Positions 8,979-18,699 of a stretch of 64,000 nt of DNA are shown piece by piece. The DNA is taken from the NCBI RefSeq assembly GCF_020164555.1, contig NZ_JAIQZB010000012.1:62001-126000 (forward strand), read 5' to 3'. The position numbers and the translations under genes are program-made. The stretch comes from Salegentibacter lacus (GTDB lineage Bacteria > Bacteroidota > Bacteroidia > Flavobacteriales > Flavobacteriaceae). The first letter of the stretch is position 1; every line of letters starts with the position of its first letter. The notes under the pieces are model-generated. The model worked only from the letters and a program-made list of their open reading frames with translations. It searched no databases and was not told the DNA's origin.

Positions 8979-10361
8979 TTGCGAAAGAAAAGGCAGCCCA
9001 TAAAATATACTGAAGGCAGGATTTTTAGTTCCCTGGCCAACCTGGCCTGGCCTATAATCCTGGCTAATATTTTACAAACAGCCTATCAGTTAATCGATAC
9101 CTTCTGGCTAGGGAGACTCGGCGCCGATGCGGTAGCGGCGGTGAGTATTAGTTTTCCTATTCTTTTTCTTATTCTATCGTTAGGTGCCGGTTTAACGCTG
9201 GCAGGAACTGTAATCGTTTCACAATATAAAGGGGCAGAAAATCAGGATCAGGTTAATTACAGCTCTTCACAAACCGTTTTTGTGATATTTTTTATCTCGG
9301 TTTTGCTGGCTATTGTAGGATATTTTTCAGCAGCTCCATTAATGAAACTCATAGGAGCAGGTCCCGAAATACTGAGTGATTCGGTAAGCTATTTTAAAGT
9401 TTCTTCAGTTGGCTTTATTTTTCTGTTTATGTTCTACGTTTTCCAGTCGCTTATGCGGGGGATAGGGAATGTATTACTACCAATGTATATCGTTTTGGCT
9501 ACGGTTTTTCTAAATCTAATTTTAGACCCGCTTTTTATTTTCGGTTTTGGTCCTATTCCCGGGTTTGGAGTAGCGGGAGCAGCTGTAGCCAGTGTGATTA
9601 CTCAGGGCTTATCGGCATTAATAGGATTAATTATTCTTTTCCGCGGAAATAAGGGCATAAAAATTAGTTTTAGCAGAATGAAATTCGATTTTGCCTGGAC
9701 TCGAAGTATGTTTAATATCGGAATTCCTTCCAGTATAGAAATGTCTACCCGCGCCGGTGGAATGACGGTAATGGTAATGCTGGTAACTAGTTTTGGAAGT
9801 GAAGTTGTAGCAGCTTACGGAATTGGAAGTAGGGTTTTGAGTCTTATCGTAGTGCCTGCGCTTGGTTTTGCTATTGCCACCACTACTCTGGTAGGGCAGA
9901 ATATTGGAGCCGGAAAAATAAAGCGAGCTGAAAAAATTGGAAACCTAAGTGCTAAAATTGCCTTTTTTGGGCTAACTGGCGTAGGCATGCTCCTTTTCTT
10001 TTTGGCGGAACCAATAACCGCGTTCTTTGTACCCAACGATCCCGGAGTGATTCGAGATGGTTCGTTATTCATAAAGATTATGGCGCCAAGTTTCGGAGTT
10101 TTGGGAGTTCAACAGGTTTTAAACGGCGTTTTTAATGGAGCAGGATTTACCAAGGCGTCGCTGTTAATTTCAGTTTTCGCGCTTTGGATTGTTAGATTTC
10201 CCACGGCATTTGTTTTATCTAATAATACCGATCTTTCTTTTGAAGGTATTTGGTGGGCCTTTCCTATTTCTAACCTTATCGCGGCGATTGTAGCTTTTAC
10301 CTATTATAAAATGGGATATTGGAAGTTAAGGACTATTCGTTACAGGCATCGACAACTTTAG
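8979..10361 (+). CDS. MATE family multidrug/Na+ antiporter
   Basis: 460 residues with about twelve hydrophobic segments in two similar halves. The start PIKYTEGRIFSSLANLAWPI and the following LANILQTAYQLIDTFWLG are typical of the MATE N-terminal helix pair. No ATG is present before this conserved start, so the TTG at 8979 is used. The family exports cationic drugs and metabolites in exchange for Na+ or H+ across the inner membrane. Substrate unknown. Confidence 0.9.
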   Translation: MRKKRQPIKYTEGRIFSSLANLAWPIILANILQTAYQLIDTFWLGRLGADAVAAVSISFPILFLILSLGAGLTLAGTVIVSQYKGAENQDQVNYSSSQTVFVIFFISVLLAIVGYFSAAPLMKLIGAGPEILSDSVSYFKVSSVGFIFLFMFYVFQSLMRGIGNVLLPMYIVLATVFLNLILDPLFIFGFGPIPGFGVAGAAVASVITQGLSALIGLIILFRGNKGIKISFSRMKFDFAWTRSMFNIGIPSSIEMSTRAGGMTVMVMLVTSFGSEVVAAYGIGSRVLSLIVVPALGFAIATTTLVGQNIGAGKIKRAEKIGNLSAKIAFFGLTGVGMLLFFLAEPITAFFVPNDPGVIRDGSLFIKIMAPSFGVLGVQQVLNGVFNGAGFTKASLLISVFALWIVRFPTAFVLSNNTDLSFEGIWWAFPISNLIAAIVAFTYYKMGYWKLRTIRYRHRQL

Positions 10362-10444
10362 TTTCTTTAGCAAAGATTTAATTCACTAAATTATTTTTCT
10401 GAAGAAATAAATACCAATTTTATCTCCTTATAAGTTTTAAAAAA

Positions 10445-11593
10445 ATGAAAACCGAAAACCAGCAGCGAATTGCACTTAGCACCTACTTTTTCCTTTCAGG
10501 CTTTTGCTTTTCTACCTGGGCTTCACGTATTCCTAATATTAAAATGGCTTTCGATTTAAACGAAGCAGAATTGGGAAACCTGCTTATGGTTATGCCGGTA
10601 AGTTCTTTAATTGGGCTTCCGGTTTCAGGGTGGTTGGTGTCTCGCTTTGAAAGTAGATATCCACTTATTGTCTCCTTTGTTTTATTAGCAGCTTCCCTTA
10701 GTATAATTGGTATAGCCGATAGCCTCATTTTACTAATTATAGGAATTTTTTGTTTTGCCTTTTCTATGCGAATATTTAATATCGCTATGAATACACAATC
10801 TTTAACCCTACAGAAAGCTTTTAAAAGAAAGATTATTGGTTCTTTTCACGGCCTGTGGAGCACCGGCGGACTTTTAGGAGTAGCTTTTTCCACCTTACTT
10901 ATAAAAATTGATATTCCTATTTACCAGCATTTACCGGCGGTTGCCATCTTCACACTGATTCTTGCCTTAATTGCTTTTTCATCTTTGCTGAAAAAAGACA
11001 GGTCTACCCAGGGAAACAAACTGCGCTTTGGAAAACCTGATAAACCAACGATGTATCTTGGTTTCATTGTTTTTCTTGCTGCAATTACCGAAGGCGGAAT
11101 GTTCGATTGGAGCGGGGTGTATTTTAAAGAAGTGGTGAATGAAGATATTTTTACACTGGGCTATTTAATCTTTATGGTTTTTATGGCGTTATCGCGTTTC
11201 TTTTCAGATCGAATTGTGGAAAGAATAGGAATGGAAAAGAATTACATTATAAGTGCTTCCCTGGTATGTTTAGGCGTATTGCTTATGGTTGTATTCCCAT
11301 ATTTCTGGCCGGCATTAATCGGGTTTTGTTTAGTAGGAATTGGCGTGGCTGCAGTAATCCCAATGACCTTTCTTCTCGCCGGTTCTTCGGAAAAATACTC
11401 CCCGGGAATGGCCATATCCATTATTACAACCTATGCTATCGTGGGAATGCTTTTAGGTCCACCGCTTGTTGGGTACCTGGCGCATTTATTTAATTTGAAA
11501 GTGTCTTTTATCCTTTTCTTTATTTCAGCCTTAATGCTTATTCCCATTTCGCAGCTTTTCTTTAAGCAGAAGAAAGAGAATGTTCAGGAATAA
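10445..11593 (+). CDS. MFS transporter, YbjJ-like
   Basis: 382 residues with twelve predicted membrane segments. The N-terminal region (FFLSGFCFSTWASRIPNIK, later GLPVSGWLVSRFESR) resembles the YbjJ/DUF-type major facilitator group. The central loop is short and charged (LLKKDRSTQGNKLRFG). No substrate can be assigned. It follows the MATE gene by 83 bp in the same direction and may be cotranscribed. Confidence 0.85.
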   Translation: MKTENQQRIALSTYFFLSGFCFSTWASRIPNIKMAFDLNEAELGNLLMVMPVSSLIGLPVSGWLVSRFESRYPLIVSFVLLAASLSIIGIADSLILLIIGIFCFAFSMRIFNIAMNTQSLTLQKAFKRKIIGSFHGLWSTGGLLGVAFSTLLIKIDIPIYQHLPAVAIFTLILALIAFSSLLKKDRSTQGNKLRFGKPDKPTMYLGFIVFLAAITEGGMFDWSGVYFKEVVNEDIFTLGYLIFMVFMALSRFFSDRIVERIGMEKNYIISASLVCLGVLLMVVFPYFWPALIGFCLVGIGVAAVIPMTFLLAGSSEKYSPGMAISIITTYAIVGMLLGPPLVGYLAHLFNLKVSFILFFISALMLIPISQLFFKQKKENVQE

Positions 11594-11628
11594 AAGAGGT
11601 GCTTTTAAAGAATAAATGCTTTCAATTA

Positions 11629-12222
11629 TCAATCCTTATCAGCCGGGGTGATCATAATATGTGCGCGGTGTGTTCCAGGATCCATTAGCCAGGGCATTCC
11701 GGGAGTGTGAGGTTTATCTGGAAGTCCGGTTTCTTCAGTGGTCGCGTAAGGCATATAAATCACATAACGCAGTTTTGCATCTTTCAGCTCTCCAGTTTCA
11801 CGGTTTAAATTCGCTTCTTTTCCAGAAAGGATATAGGTCATACTTGGTGCATCGGGCATTTTTAGTTTTCCGCTTTCAACCTCCTGTTGGCGTAACGCCC
11901 GGGTTTCCATCATATCCTTGCCTTCAGCTTTTAATTCCCTTCCGCGAGCCATAAAATCGTCTAGCTTTTTATTATAGCAACTTACCGAAATCCCATTCAT
12001 ATTAGGATCGTCTGCAATACAAACCAGGTTGTTGGTGCCTTTTTTAAGTAAAACAGGTTTACCTTCACGATCATAACCGTAAACAGTTACTGCGTCCCTG
12101 TCTTCTTCAGGCGCGGCCATACTGGCCATATTAATCTGGATTTCTTCAGAAAGATATTCTTCCTGGGCTATTCCGTGAAAACCGAAAGCCAGGATTGCGA
12201 GAGAGAAAAGTAAATTTTTCAT
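11629..12222 (-). CDS. Exported hypothetical protein
   Basis: 197 residues with a clear signal peptide (MKNLLFSLAILAFGFHGIAQ). The mature part holds a short strand-rich segment (VTVYGYDREGKPVLLKKGTN), two cysteines (NLVCIADD and VSCYNKK) that may pair, and ends with HRAHIMITPADKD. I do not recognise a family. It is probably periplasmic. The gene is downstream of, and in line with, the ABC operon, after a 58-bp gap. Confidence 0.65.
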   Translation of the reverse strand: MKNLLFSLAILAFGFHGIAQEEYLSEEIQINMASMAAPEEDRDAVTVYGYDREGKPVLLKKGTNNLVCIADDPNMNGISVSCYNKKLDDFMARGRELKAEGKDMMETRALRQQEVESGKLKMPDAPSMTYILSGKEANLNRETGELKDAKLRYVIYMPYATTEETGLPDKPHTPGMPWLMDPGTHRAHIMITPADKD

Positions 12223-12280
12223 ATACGTCGATTTAAATTCAGGATCTATTTAGCTGAAGTTAATCAATAATTGAGAGATT

Positions 12281-14830
12281 TTAAGTCACTTCCTTCCTTA
12301 AAACTTCTAAAGGAGGTTTTCTTATTACGCTTAAACTATTGCTCAATCCAATAACTAAAACAAGCAAGACAATTCCAGGGAATAATATTAAAAATGGAAT
12401 TAGAGATGGCGTAAACGGGGATTCAAAAACCAACCAGGCCAATAACTGGCTACTGATTAAAGATAATAAAACACCTGATAAACCTCCAAGAACACCCAAA
12501 TAAATATATTCCAAAGCGGTAATATTTAAAATTTGCTTTCCCTTAGCTCCAAGGGTTCTCAGTAATACACTTTCCCGAATTCGCTGATATTTGCTGGTTC
12601 TTATCGCTCCTAAAAGCACAATAATTCCTGTGAGAATACTAAAGAATGCCATAAAATTAATGATCCATGAAATTCTGCCTAAAAGCATTTCTATAACATT
12701 TAAAACCTGCCGGAGGTCTATAATAGACACATTCGGAAACTTCTTAACCAGTTCCTGCTGTAATTCAGCCGATTTTTCTTCCCCCGGGACTTTGGTTGTT
12801 AACACGTGAAATTGAGGGGCTTCTTCTAAAACTCCTTTGGGAAATACCAGGGAGAAATTCAATTGCATCCTTGACCAGTCAACAGTTCTCACGCTGCCTA
12901 CTACGGCATCTAACAAAACACCCTGAACGTTAAAAACCAGCTTATCTCCCACAGCAACTTTAGCGTCTTCCGCAAAATTATCACTTATAGAAACTGGAAC
13001 AGGAGTAATATCAGCTCCTTCAGCGGTCCACGAACCACTTTGAAGATTTTCCGAAGCAATAAGGGAATCTCGATAAGTTGCACGGAATTCGTGATTTAAA
13101 ACCCAACCATTAATTTGTGAAGTGGTATCATTTCTTATCTCGTTAACCGATTTTCCAGCAATGCTTTGTACCCTCATGGTAACAATAGGAATATCGCTTA
13201 AAACCGGTAAATCGTTCGCTTTTATAGTTTGAGCTACGGCTTGCCGTTGTTCACTTTGCACATCTAGAAGAATCATATTTGGGCTATCGGCCTGGGATTC
13301 TATAGATGCTTGAGCAAGTAAAAGATCTTTACTGAAATAAAGCGTACTGATTAAAAAAGTTCCAACGCCAATTGAGAGTACGAGCGTTAAAGTTTGATTT
13401 TGTGGTCTAAAAAGGTTCAGTAAACTTTGCCTGGCGACAAACCCCCAGCTATGCGGGAAATATTTACGAATAGCCTGCATAAATAAATAAGCAACTCCGG
13501 CGAGAATAGAAAAGGTTACCAAAATCCCACCTACAAAAGCAAGGGAGTATTCCCAGTCTTCCAGGAGCCAAAGCGAAAACAAAAAGATGAATAAAAAGAT
13601 TCCCATAGAAACCATTATGATCGCCTTTCGTGATTTTTTGGATTCTTCTTTTACAACCCTTAATGCCTGTAAGGGAGAAATATAAAGTGTACCGATTAAA
13701 GGATATAAAGCGAATAAAACTGACATTAAAATCCCTAATAAAATTCCCATTACGATCACCTGTAAAGAAAAAGTGATTTGTACATCTACCGGGAGCAAAC
13801 CTTCCAGCAACAAGGGAAATAATTGCTGAAGCACAAGGCCAACAGCAGTCCCGATAATTCCGCCAATTAAGCCCATTGCCGCTACCTGGATTAGGAAAAT
13901 TAGAAAAGTTTGTTTTTTACTGGCGCCCAAACATTTTAAAACCGCTACCGCCCGTAATTTTTCTTTAATATAAATATGAATGGCACTTGCAATACCTACA
14001 CAGCCGAGTAAAAGCGCGATAAAGGCAACCAGGTTAAGGAATTTTCCGAAATTTTCATAACGCCTACCGAGTCGGTCGCTTGTAGAGGTGTGGGTGTCAA
14101 TATCGGCTTCTTCTGCATCCAGAATGGGATCCAATTCTTCATCCAGCTTTTCCATATCTGTTTTCGGATCGGCCGTGAAATAAAATTCATAATCTATCCG
14201 GCTCCCGGTTTGCACAAGGCCAGATTCTTCAATAAACCTATACGGAATAAGTACCGGCGGTGCTACAGAACTAAAAATAGCCGTACTTCCGGGAACACTG
14301 TTAAGTGCACCGGCAATAGGCAGGGTTACTTTTCCTATTTTAATGCTGTCACCCGGTTTTATTCCCAACTGAAGCATCACGGTAGCATCAACTAAAGCCC
14401 CACCATCTTTCTGATAGGTGTTTGCAGCGGTTACCGGTTGAGTTTCGAGTTCGCCGTAAAACGGGAACCCACCATCAATTCCCCTAACCTGCATCAGTTT
14501 GGTGGCTTCGTTTTTTGGAAATGCCGCCATAGAGGCAAATTTGATCTCCCTGGCCTCAGCGCCGCCCAGCGAATCCATAATTTGCATCACACGCTCATTG
14601 GGAGCATCGTCGCTGTCTATTTTAAAATCAGCGCCCATTAGCGCTTTGGATTGTAAAGAAATATTGTCTTTTAGATTTTCTCCAAAAGATTGTATAGAAA
14701 CAACTGCGGCAATTCCCAGGACGATAGAGGCCATAAAAAGTGTTAATTTTTTACCGCTGGCTTTTCCGTCGCGCCACGCCATTTTAAAAAGCCAGTTAAA
14801 GCCTGGTTTTGAGGTTTTATTATTACTCAT
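12281..14830 (-). CDS. ybbP: ABC transporter permease, YbbP/FtsX type
   Basis: 849 residues. One N-terminal membrane helix (LTLFMASIVLGIAAVVSIQ) is followed by a large periplasmic domain of about 200 residues. Next come three helices of the first FtsX domain (near residues 265-400), two linker helices, a second periplasmic domain and three final helices (near 720-840). This two-FtsX layout and length are those of YbbP. The start codon overlaps the stop of the ATPase gene by one base (TAATG). The pair is thought to work as a mechanotransmission or extraction ABC system at the inner membrane; its substrate is not established. Confidence 0.85.
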   Translation of the reverse strand: MSNNKTSKPGFNWLFKMAWRDGKASGKKLTLFMASIVLGIAAVVSIQSFGENLKDNISLQSKALMGADFKIDSDDAPNERVMQIMDSLGGAEAREIKFASMAAFPKNEATKLMQVRGIDGGFPFYGELETQPVTAANTYQKDGGALVDATVMLQLGIKPGDSIKIGKVTLPIAGALNSVPGSTAIFSSVAPPVLIPYRFIEESGLVQTGSRIDYEFYFTADPKTDMEKLDEELDPILDAEEADIDTHTSTSDRLGRRYENFGKFLNLVAFIALLLGCVGIASAIHIYIKEKLRAVAVLKCLGASKKQTFLIFLIQVAAMGLIGGIIGTAVGLVLQQLFPLLLEGLLPVDVQITFSLQVIVMGILLGILMSVLFALYPLIGTLYISPLQALRVVKEESKKSRKAIIMVSMGIFLFIFLFSLWLLEDWEYSLAFVGGILVTFSILAGVAYLFMQAIRKYFPHSWGFVARQSLLNLFRPQNQTLTLVLSIGVGTFLISTLYFSKDLLLAQASIESQADSPNMILLDVQSEQRQAVAQTIKANDLPVLSDIPIVTMRVQSIAGKSVNEIRNDTTSQINGWVLNHEFRATYRDSLIASENLQSGSWTAEGADITPVPVSISDNFAEDAKVAVGDKLVFNVQGVLLDAVVGSVRTVDWSRMQLNFSLVFPKGVLEEAPQFHVLTTKVPGEEKSAELQQELVKKFPNVSIIDLRQVLNVIEMLLGRISWIINFMAFFSILTGIIVLLGAIRTSKYQRIRESVLLRTLGAKGKQILNITALEYIYLGVLGGLSGVLLSLISSQLLAWLVFESPFTPSLIPFLILFPGIVLLVLVIGLSNSLSVIRKPPLEVLRKEVT

Positions 14831-15516
14831 TATACGTGCTTTTCCTGGTTTTCAACTATTCGTCCTCCTTTTAACCTAAGAATATGCTGGGTTTTTTCGG
14901 CTAATTCAATATCGTGGGTAACAATAATTAGCGTCGTGCCGGCCTCTTTATTAAGATCAAAAAGCAATGCTTCTACTTTTTCCCCGGTTTCGGCATCCAG
15001 GTTTCCGGTGGGTTCATCGGCAAATAGAATAGAAGGGCGGGTAGAAAAGGCACGGGCCAGAGCGACTCTTTGCTGTTCCCCTCCGGAAAGTTGTGAAGGA
15101 TAATGATTTACACGGTCTCCCAAGCCTACTTTCCCCAGTAATTCCTTACTTATTTTAGAAGCATCTTTATTTCCCTGCAGTTCTAATGGAACGGCCACGT
15201 TTTCTAAGGCCGTAAGGGTAGGTAGTAATTGAAAATCCTGGAAAACAAAACCAATATGTTGATTTCTAAGAAGCGCTCTTTCATCTTCACCTAGCGTACT
15301 CAGTTCACTTCCGCATAAATTTATAGAACCCGAATCTGGGCTATCTAATCCGGCGCAAAGTCCTAGCAGGGTTGTTTTTCCACTTCCCGAAGGGCCAACA
15401 ATAGCAAAGGTTTTTCTTTCTTCAACATCAAAATTAATATCCTGTAAAACTTTAAGTTTTTTGGATCCGCTGGAATAGCTTTTCTCCAGGTTGGTAACGT
15501 TTAATATCTTTGCCAT
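14830..15516 (-). CDS. ybbA: ABC transporter ATPase, YbbA/LolD type
   Basis: 228 residues. Walker A GPSGSGKTTLLG, Q-loop FVFQDFQLLP, signature LSGGEQQRVALARAF, Walker B ILFADEPTGNLD, and the H-loop VTHD are all intact. It is followed with a one-base overlap by the ybbP permease gene. A tesA-like gene lies divergently on the other side, the same neighbourhood seen in Escherichia coli (tesA, ybbA, ybbP), which supports this subgroup rather than LolD. Confidence 0.9.
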   Translation of the reverse strand: MAKILNVTNLEKSYSSGSKKLKVLQDINFDVEERKTFAIVGPSGSGKTTLLGLCAGLDSPDSGSINLCGSELSTLGEDERALLRNQHIGFVFQDFQLLPTLTALENVAVPLELQGNKDASKISKELLGKVGLGDRVNHYPSQLSGGEQQRVALARAFSTRPSILFADEPTGNLDAETGEKVEALLFDLNKEAGTTLIIVTHDIELAEKTQHILRLKGGRIVENQEKHV

Positions 15517-15589
15517 CTTGAAACTTGATTATTGTCTTTTTTGAATAAAGGCAAAATAAGGAAATGATTTGATTATAAACACCCTTGCT

Positions 15590-16282
15590 ATGAGAAACTT
15601 GATGCGTTATTGCACGATTCTTTCAATATTTTTAATGTTTTCCTGCGGAGAAAATGGCGAAAAAAAATCGGAGGAAACTCCAGCTGAAGAAGCCAAAACT
15701 AAAACTGAAGCTGAGATAACTGAAAAGAACGTGATTCTTTTCTTCGGAAACAGCTTAACAGCAGGAATGGGTTTAGAACCCTCTGAAGCTTTTCCGGCGC
15801 TTATTCAAGATAGACTGGATTCGCTTGGTTATGATTACGAAGTGGTAAATGCAGGCTTAAGCGGTGAAACCACTGCCAGCGGAAAAAACAGGATCAACTG
15901 GGTTTTAAATCAGGATGTAGATGTTTTTGTGTTAGAACTAGGAGCAAACGATGGTTTACGCGGAATTCCAATAGAGGAAACCAAAAGGAACCTTCAGTAT
16001 ATTATAGACACCGTGAAAGAGGAAAATCCCAATACTAAAATAGTTTTGGCCGGAATGCAGATTCCACCAAATATGGGAGAGGAATACACCACCGAATTCC
16101 GAAATATTTTCCCTGAACTTGCTAAAAAAAACCATGTTGAACTTATTCCATTTCTTTTGGAAGGAGTTGCGGGAGACCCGGAATTAAATCAGCAAGACGG
16201 CATTCACCCCACTGCCGATGGCTATAAAATTGTAACCAACAATGTTTGGGATGTACTGAAGGATGTGGTAGAGAAGGAGTAA
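15590..16282 (+). CDS. tesA: TesA-like SGNH/GDSL esterase, lipoprotein
   Basis: 230 residues from the ATG at 15590; an ATG at 15602 is also possible and a TTG at 15569 less likely. The signal ends in a lipobox MFSC followed by GENG and an acidic linker. Catalytic blocks: FFGNSLTAGMGL (nucleophile Ser), the Gly in GLSGETTASG, ELGANDGLRGI (Asn), and DGIHPTADGY (Asp-x-x-His). This is the layout of TesA, a periplasmic thioesterase/arylesterase. It is divergent from ybbA, with 73 bp between the two starts, so the promoters probably sit back to back. Confidence 0.9.
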   Translation: MRNLMRYCTILSIFLMFSCGENGEKKSEETPAEEAKTKTEAEITEKNVILFFGNSLTAGMGLEPSEAFPALIQDRLDSLGYDYEVVNAGLSGETTASGKNRINWVLNQDVDVFVLELGANDGLRGIPIEETKRNLQYIIDTVKEENPNTKIVLAGMQIPPNMGEEYTTEFRNIFPELAKKNHVELIPFLLEGVAGDPELNQQDGIHPTADGYKIVTNNVWDVLKDVVEKE

Positions 16283-16300
16283 AATTCTTATTTCTTTAAT

Positions 16301-16714
16301 TTAGTGTTTAGACTTCCGCCGCCGCAGTAATTTCTTTTTAGAAACCACTGCCAAACTCAAAGAAACCAATACGGAAATAGCCGCTGTGGTTCCCAGGGCT
16401 CCGCCATAACCTTTAAAAAACGGACTCGCATTTAGGTAGATAATAGAAAAGATGAACCCCGAAAAGCCTACCAATAAATAGCTGGGAAGTATTTTTGAAG
16501 AAACCATTCCTATAAAAGTAGCTCCAATAAAAACGATAGGAATATTTTTGGTTAAATATGGGGTGAAAATATCGGGAAAGAAATAGAAAAATAAACCTAC
16601 CAGAAGCGATAATCCTGCTGAAGCGCGAACTGCGCCCTGTTCGTATTTGTTGTTCACCACGTAAGTGAGTAGGGCAGAGGTAATACCGGTGATGAAAAGG
16701 AGGCTTAATTCCAT
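16301..16714 (-). CDS. Small polytopic membrane protein, paralogue of the upstream gene
   Basis: 137 residues with about five hydrophobic segments and a basic C-terminus. It shares with the gene just upstream (16715-17266) an ordered pattern: G-A-x-F-x-GM-x-S, then GFSGFI / AGFIAG, then F-x-GYGGALGT versus F-x-GFGGKLGT. The two are therefore diverged duplicates or halves of one heteromeric channel or carrier. No family recognised. The genes abut with no spacer. Confidence 0.7.
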   Translation of the reverse strand: MELSLLFITGITSALLTYVVNNKYEQGAVRASAGLSLLVGLFFYFFPDIFTPYLTKNIPIVFIGATFIGMVSSKILPSYLLVGFSGFIFSIIYLNASPFFKGYGGALGTTAAISVLVSLSLAVVSKKKLLRRRKSKH

Positions 16715-17266
16715 TTAGGTCAGCGTATATAAAATTATGGAAGAAATCGCAATACTGCTAAAAGCAATGGTCCCGAGCTTACCGCCAAATCCGTTAAAAA
16801 TATTTTTAGATAGAATAAGAATACTACCCGCGATAAAGCCTGCAAATAAAATAAATTTTAAATCGGGAGCAACACTGGCAGAAGTCATCCCTACAAAAGC
16901 ACCACAATAAACAGCTGGTGGCACTTCCTTTAAAAGCTTGGATTTCCTATTCATGGAGGGCACAAAAGAAGCCAGGGTACCTATAAAACCGGCGGCGATC
17001 ACCGGGCCGAATTGAAGTTCAATATTTATAAAAAATGTGCTGACCGCACCGGTTACCGCAAATAAAATGAGATAGAGATCTTTTATAAAGTAGCGTTCTT
17101 CCTCCCGGGGCGCTTTAAAATAAGCAAGACTTATCAATACCGAAATTATCCCCAGAAATAATAGCACCAGTGGCGCGTTCATCTTATCGAAAAATATAGC
17201 AAGGAGAAATGCAAACTGCATCAGAATTAAAATAAAGAAAGACAATCTTCTTAATATTTTCGTCAT
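16715..17266 (-). CDS. Small polytopic membrane protein, first of a paralogous pair
   Basis: 183 residues with six or seven hydrophobic segments. The shared motifs with the following gene are YCGAFVGMTSASVAP near residue 120 and FNGFGGKLGTIAFSS near residue 157. The stop codon lies directly against the ATG of the second gene, so the two are translationally coupled. Function unknown; the conserved glycine-rich GFGGxLGT near the C-terminus may line a pore. It is divergent from dinB. Confidence 0.7.
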   Translation of the reverse strand: MTKILRRLSFFILILMQFAFLLAIFFDKMNAPLVLLFLGIISVLISLAYFKAPREEERYFIKDLYLILFAVTGAVSTFFINIELQFGPVIAAGFIGTLASFVPSMNRKSKLLKEVPPAVYCGAFVGMTSASVAPDLKFILFAGFIAGSILILSKNIFNGFGGKLGTIAFSSIAISSIILYTLT

Positions 17267-17440
17267 ATCTCAAGCTTGAAGCTTAATTTTTAAGTCGCCA
17301 AAATTACTAAAACGATAAGGTTTAGACTGTTGAATTTTAAAAATAAAATGAGCATTTATTTCATTTTTCCGGAATTACCAGGGCTAAAAATTCTTTTTAA
17401 ACTTTAACGGGGTGAAATTATTTTGAATTCAGATAATTCA

Positions 17441-17448
17441 TAAATTTG
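17441..17448 (+). promoter_or_regulatory. -7 box (TAAATTTG) of the dinB-dnaE operon
   Basis: Exact TAnnTTTG match, 33 bp before the dinB ATG. TTTTG at 17421-17425 could be the upstream element. No LexA-like palindrome is obvious. Confidence 0.6.
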
Positions 17449-17481
17449 GAAAAAATCCTATAAAAAGGAAATAATCCAAAT

Positions 17482-18699
17482 ATGAAAAACAAGTCTATTT
17501 TACATCTGGATCTCGATGCATTTTTTGTTTCGGTAGAGCGTAAGCAAAATTCCGAATTAGAAAATAAACCGCTTATCGTAGGCGGAATGGGCGATCGTGG
17601 AGTAGTAGCAGCCTGTAGTTATGAGACGAGAAAATTTGGAGTACACTCGGGAATGGCAATGAAAGTTGCCCGGCAGCTTTGTCCGCAAGCCACCGTAATT
17701 AAGGGTAATGCGAGTACTTACACCAAACATTCTCACGAGGTTACCGAAATTATTAAAAGTCAGGTGCCCAGTTTTGAAAAAGCCAGTGTAGACGAGTTTT
17801 ATGCCGATTTGAGTGGAATGGATAAGTTTTTTGGGATCAACCAATTTGCCCGGGAGTTAAGGCAAACTATTATAAAGGAAAGCGGCTTACCAATCTCTTT
17901 CGGACTTTCGCAAAATAAGGTGGTTTCCAAAATTGCTACGGGAGAAGCCAAACCCAATGCCGAGATCGTTATTCCGCAGGGAAATGAGAAAATTTTCTTG
18001 GCGCCTTTAAGCGTGAATAAGATCCCGATGGTTGGGAATAAAACGTTTCAAAAACTACTGAATTTAGGCGTTAGGGAAATAAAAACCATACAGGAAATGC
18101 CGGTGGAAATGCTGGAAAGCGTTTTGGGAAAAAGCGGAAGAACTATCTGGAAACGCGCCAACGGCCTGGATGATTCGCCAATTATCCCGTACCACGAAAG
18201 AAAATCTATTTCTACCGAGCGTACTTTTGGCCGCGATACCATAGATATGGTACGCCTGCACGCCACGCTGGTAGCTATGGCCGAGAGCCTGGCATACCAG
18301 CTTCGCCGGGGCAGTAAACTTACCAGTGTGGTAAGCGTGAAAATCAGGTATTCAGATTATCAGACGCATTCCAAACAGGTGAAAATCTCCTATACCAGCG
18401 CCGATCATATCCTTATCCCTAAAGTTGAAATGCTTTTTAAACAACTTTATTCCCGCCGTTTATTGATTAGGTTGATCGGTGTGAAATTTAGCGGACTCGT
18501 AGGTGGAAATTATCAGATCAACCTGTTCGATGATTCTGAAGAAATGCTGAATTTATACAATTCTATAGATAAGATTAAGGAACGTTACGGGGAACATAGT
18601 GTGATGCGCGCAGTAACGCTGGGCACCAAAACCATTGGTCGTATGGCGAATCCGTTTAACGGCGAACCGCCCATCGTACTCGCCCATAGAAAGCAGTAA
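17482..18699 (+). CDS. dinB: Y-family DNA polymerase (DinB/Pol IV-like)
   Basis: 405 residues. It opens with ILHLDLDAFFVSVERKQN, the first metal-binding Asp block, then ASVDEFYADLSG with the Asp-Glu pair. The little-finger region contains ISTERTFGRD. Members usually read SIDExxLD; here the second block is VDEFYAD, a modest variation with the acidic residues kept. It makes error-prone synthesis across damaged bases. The stop overlaps the dnaE start (TAATG), so the two polymerases are made together. Confidence 0.9.
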   Translation: MKNKSILHLDLDAFFVSVERKQNSELENKPLIVGGMGDRGVVAACSYETRKFGVHSGMAMKVARQLCPQATVIKGNASTYTKHSHEVTEIIKSQVPSFEKASVDEFYADLSGMDKFFGINQFARELRQTIIKESGLPISFGLSQNKVVSKIATGEAKPNAEIVIPQGNEKIFLAPLSVNKIPMVGNKTFQKLLNLGVREIKTIQEMPVEMLESVLGKSGRTIWKRANGLDDSPIIPYHERKSISTERTFGRDTIDMVRLHATLVAMAESLAYQLRRGSKLTSVVSVKIRYSDYQTHSKQVKISYTSADHILIPKVEMLFKQLYSRRLLIRLIGVKFSGLVGGNYQINLFDDSEEMLNLYNSIDKIKERYGEHSVMRAVTLGTKTIGRMANPFNGEPPIVLAHRKQ

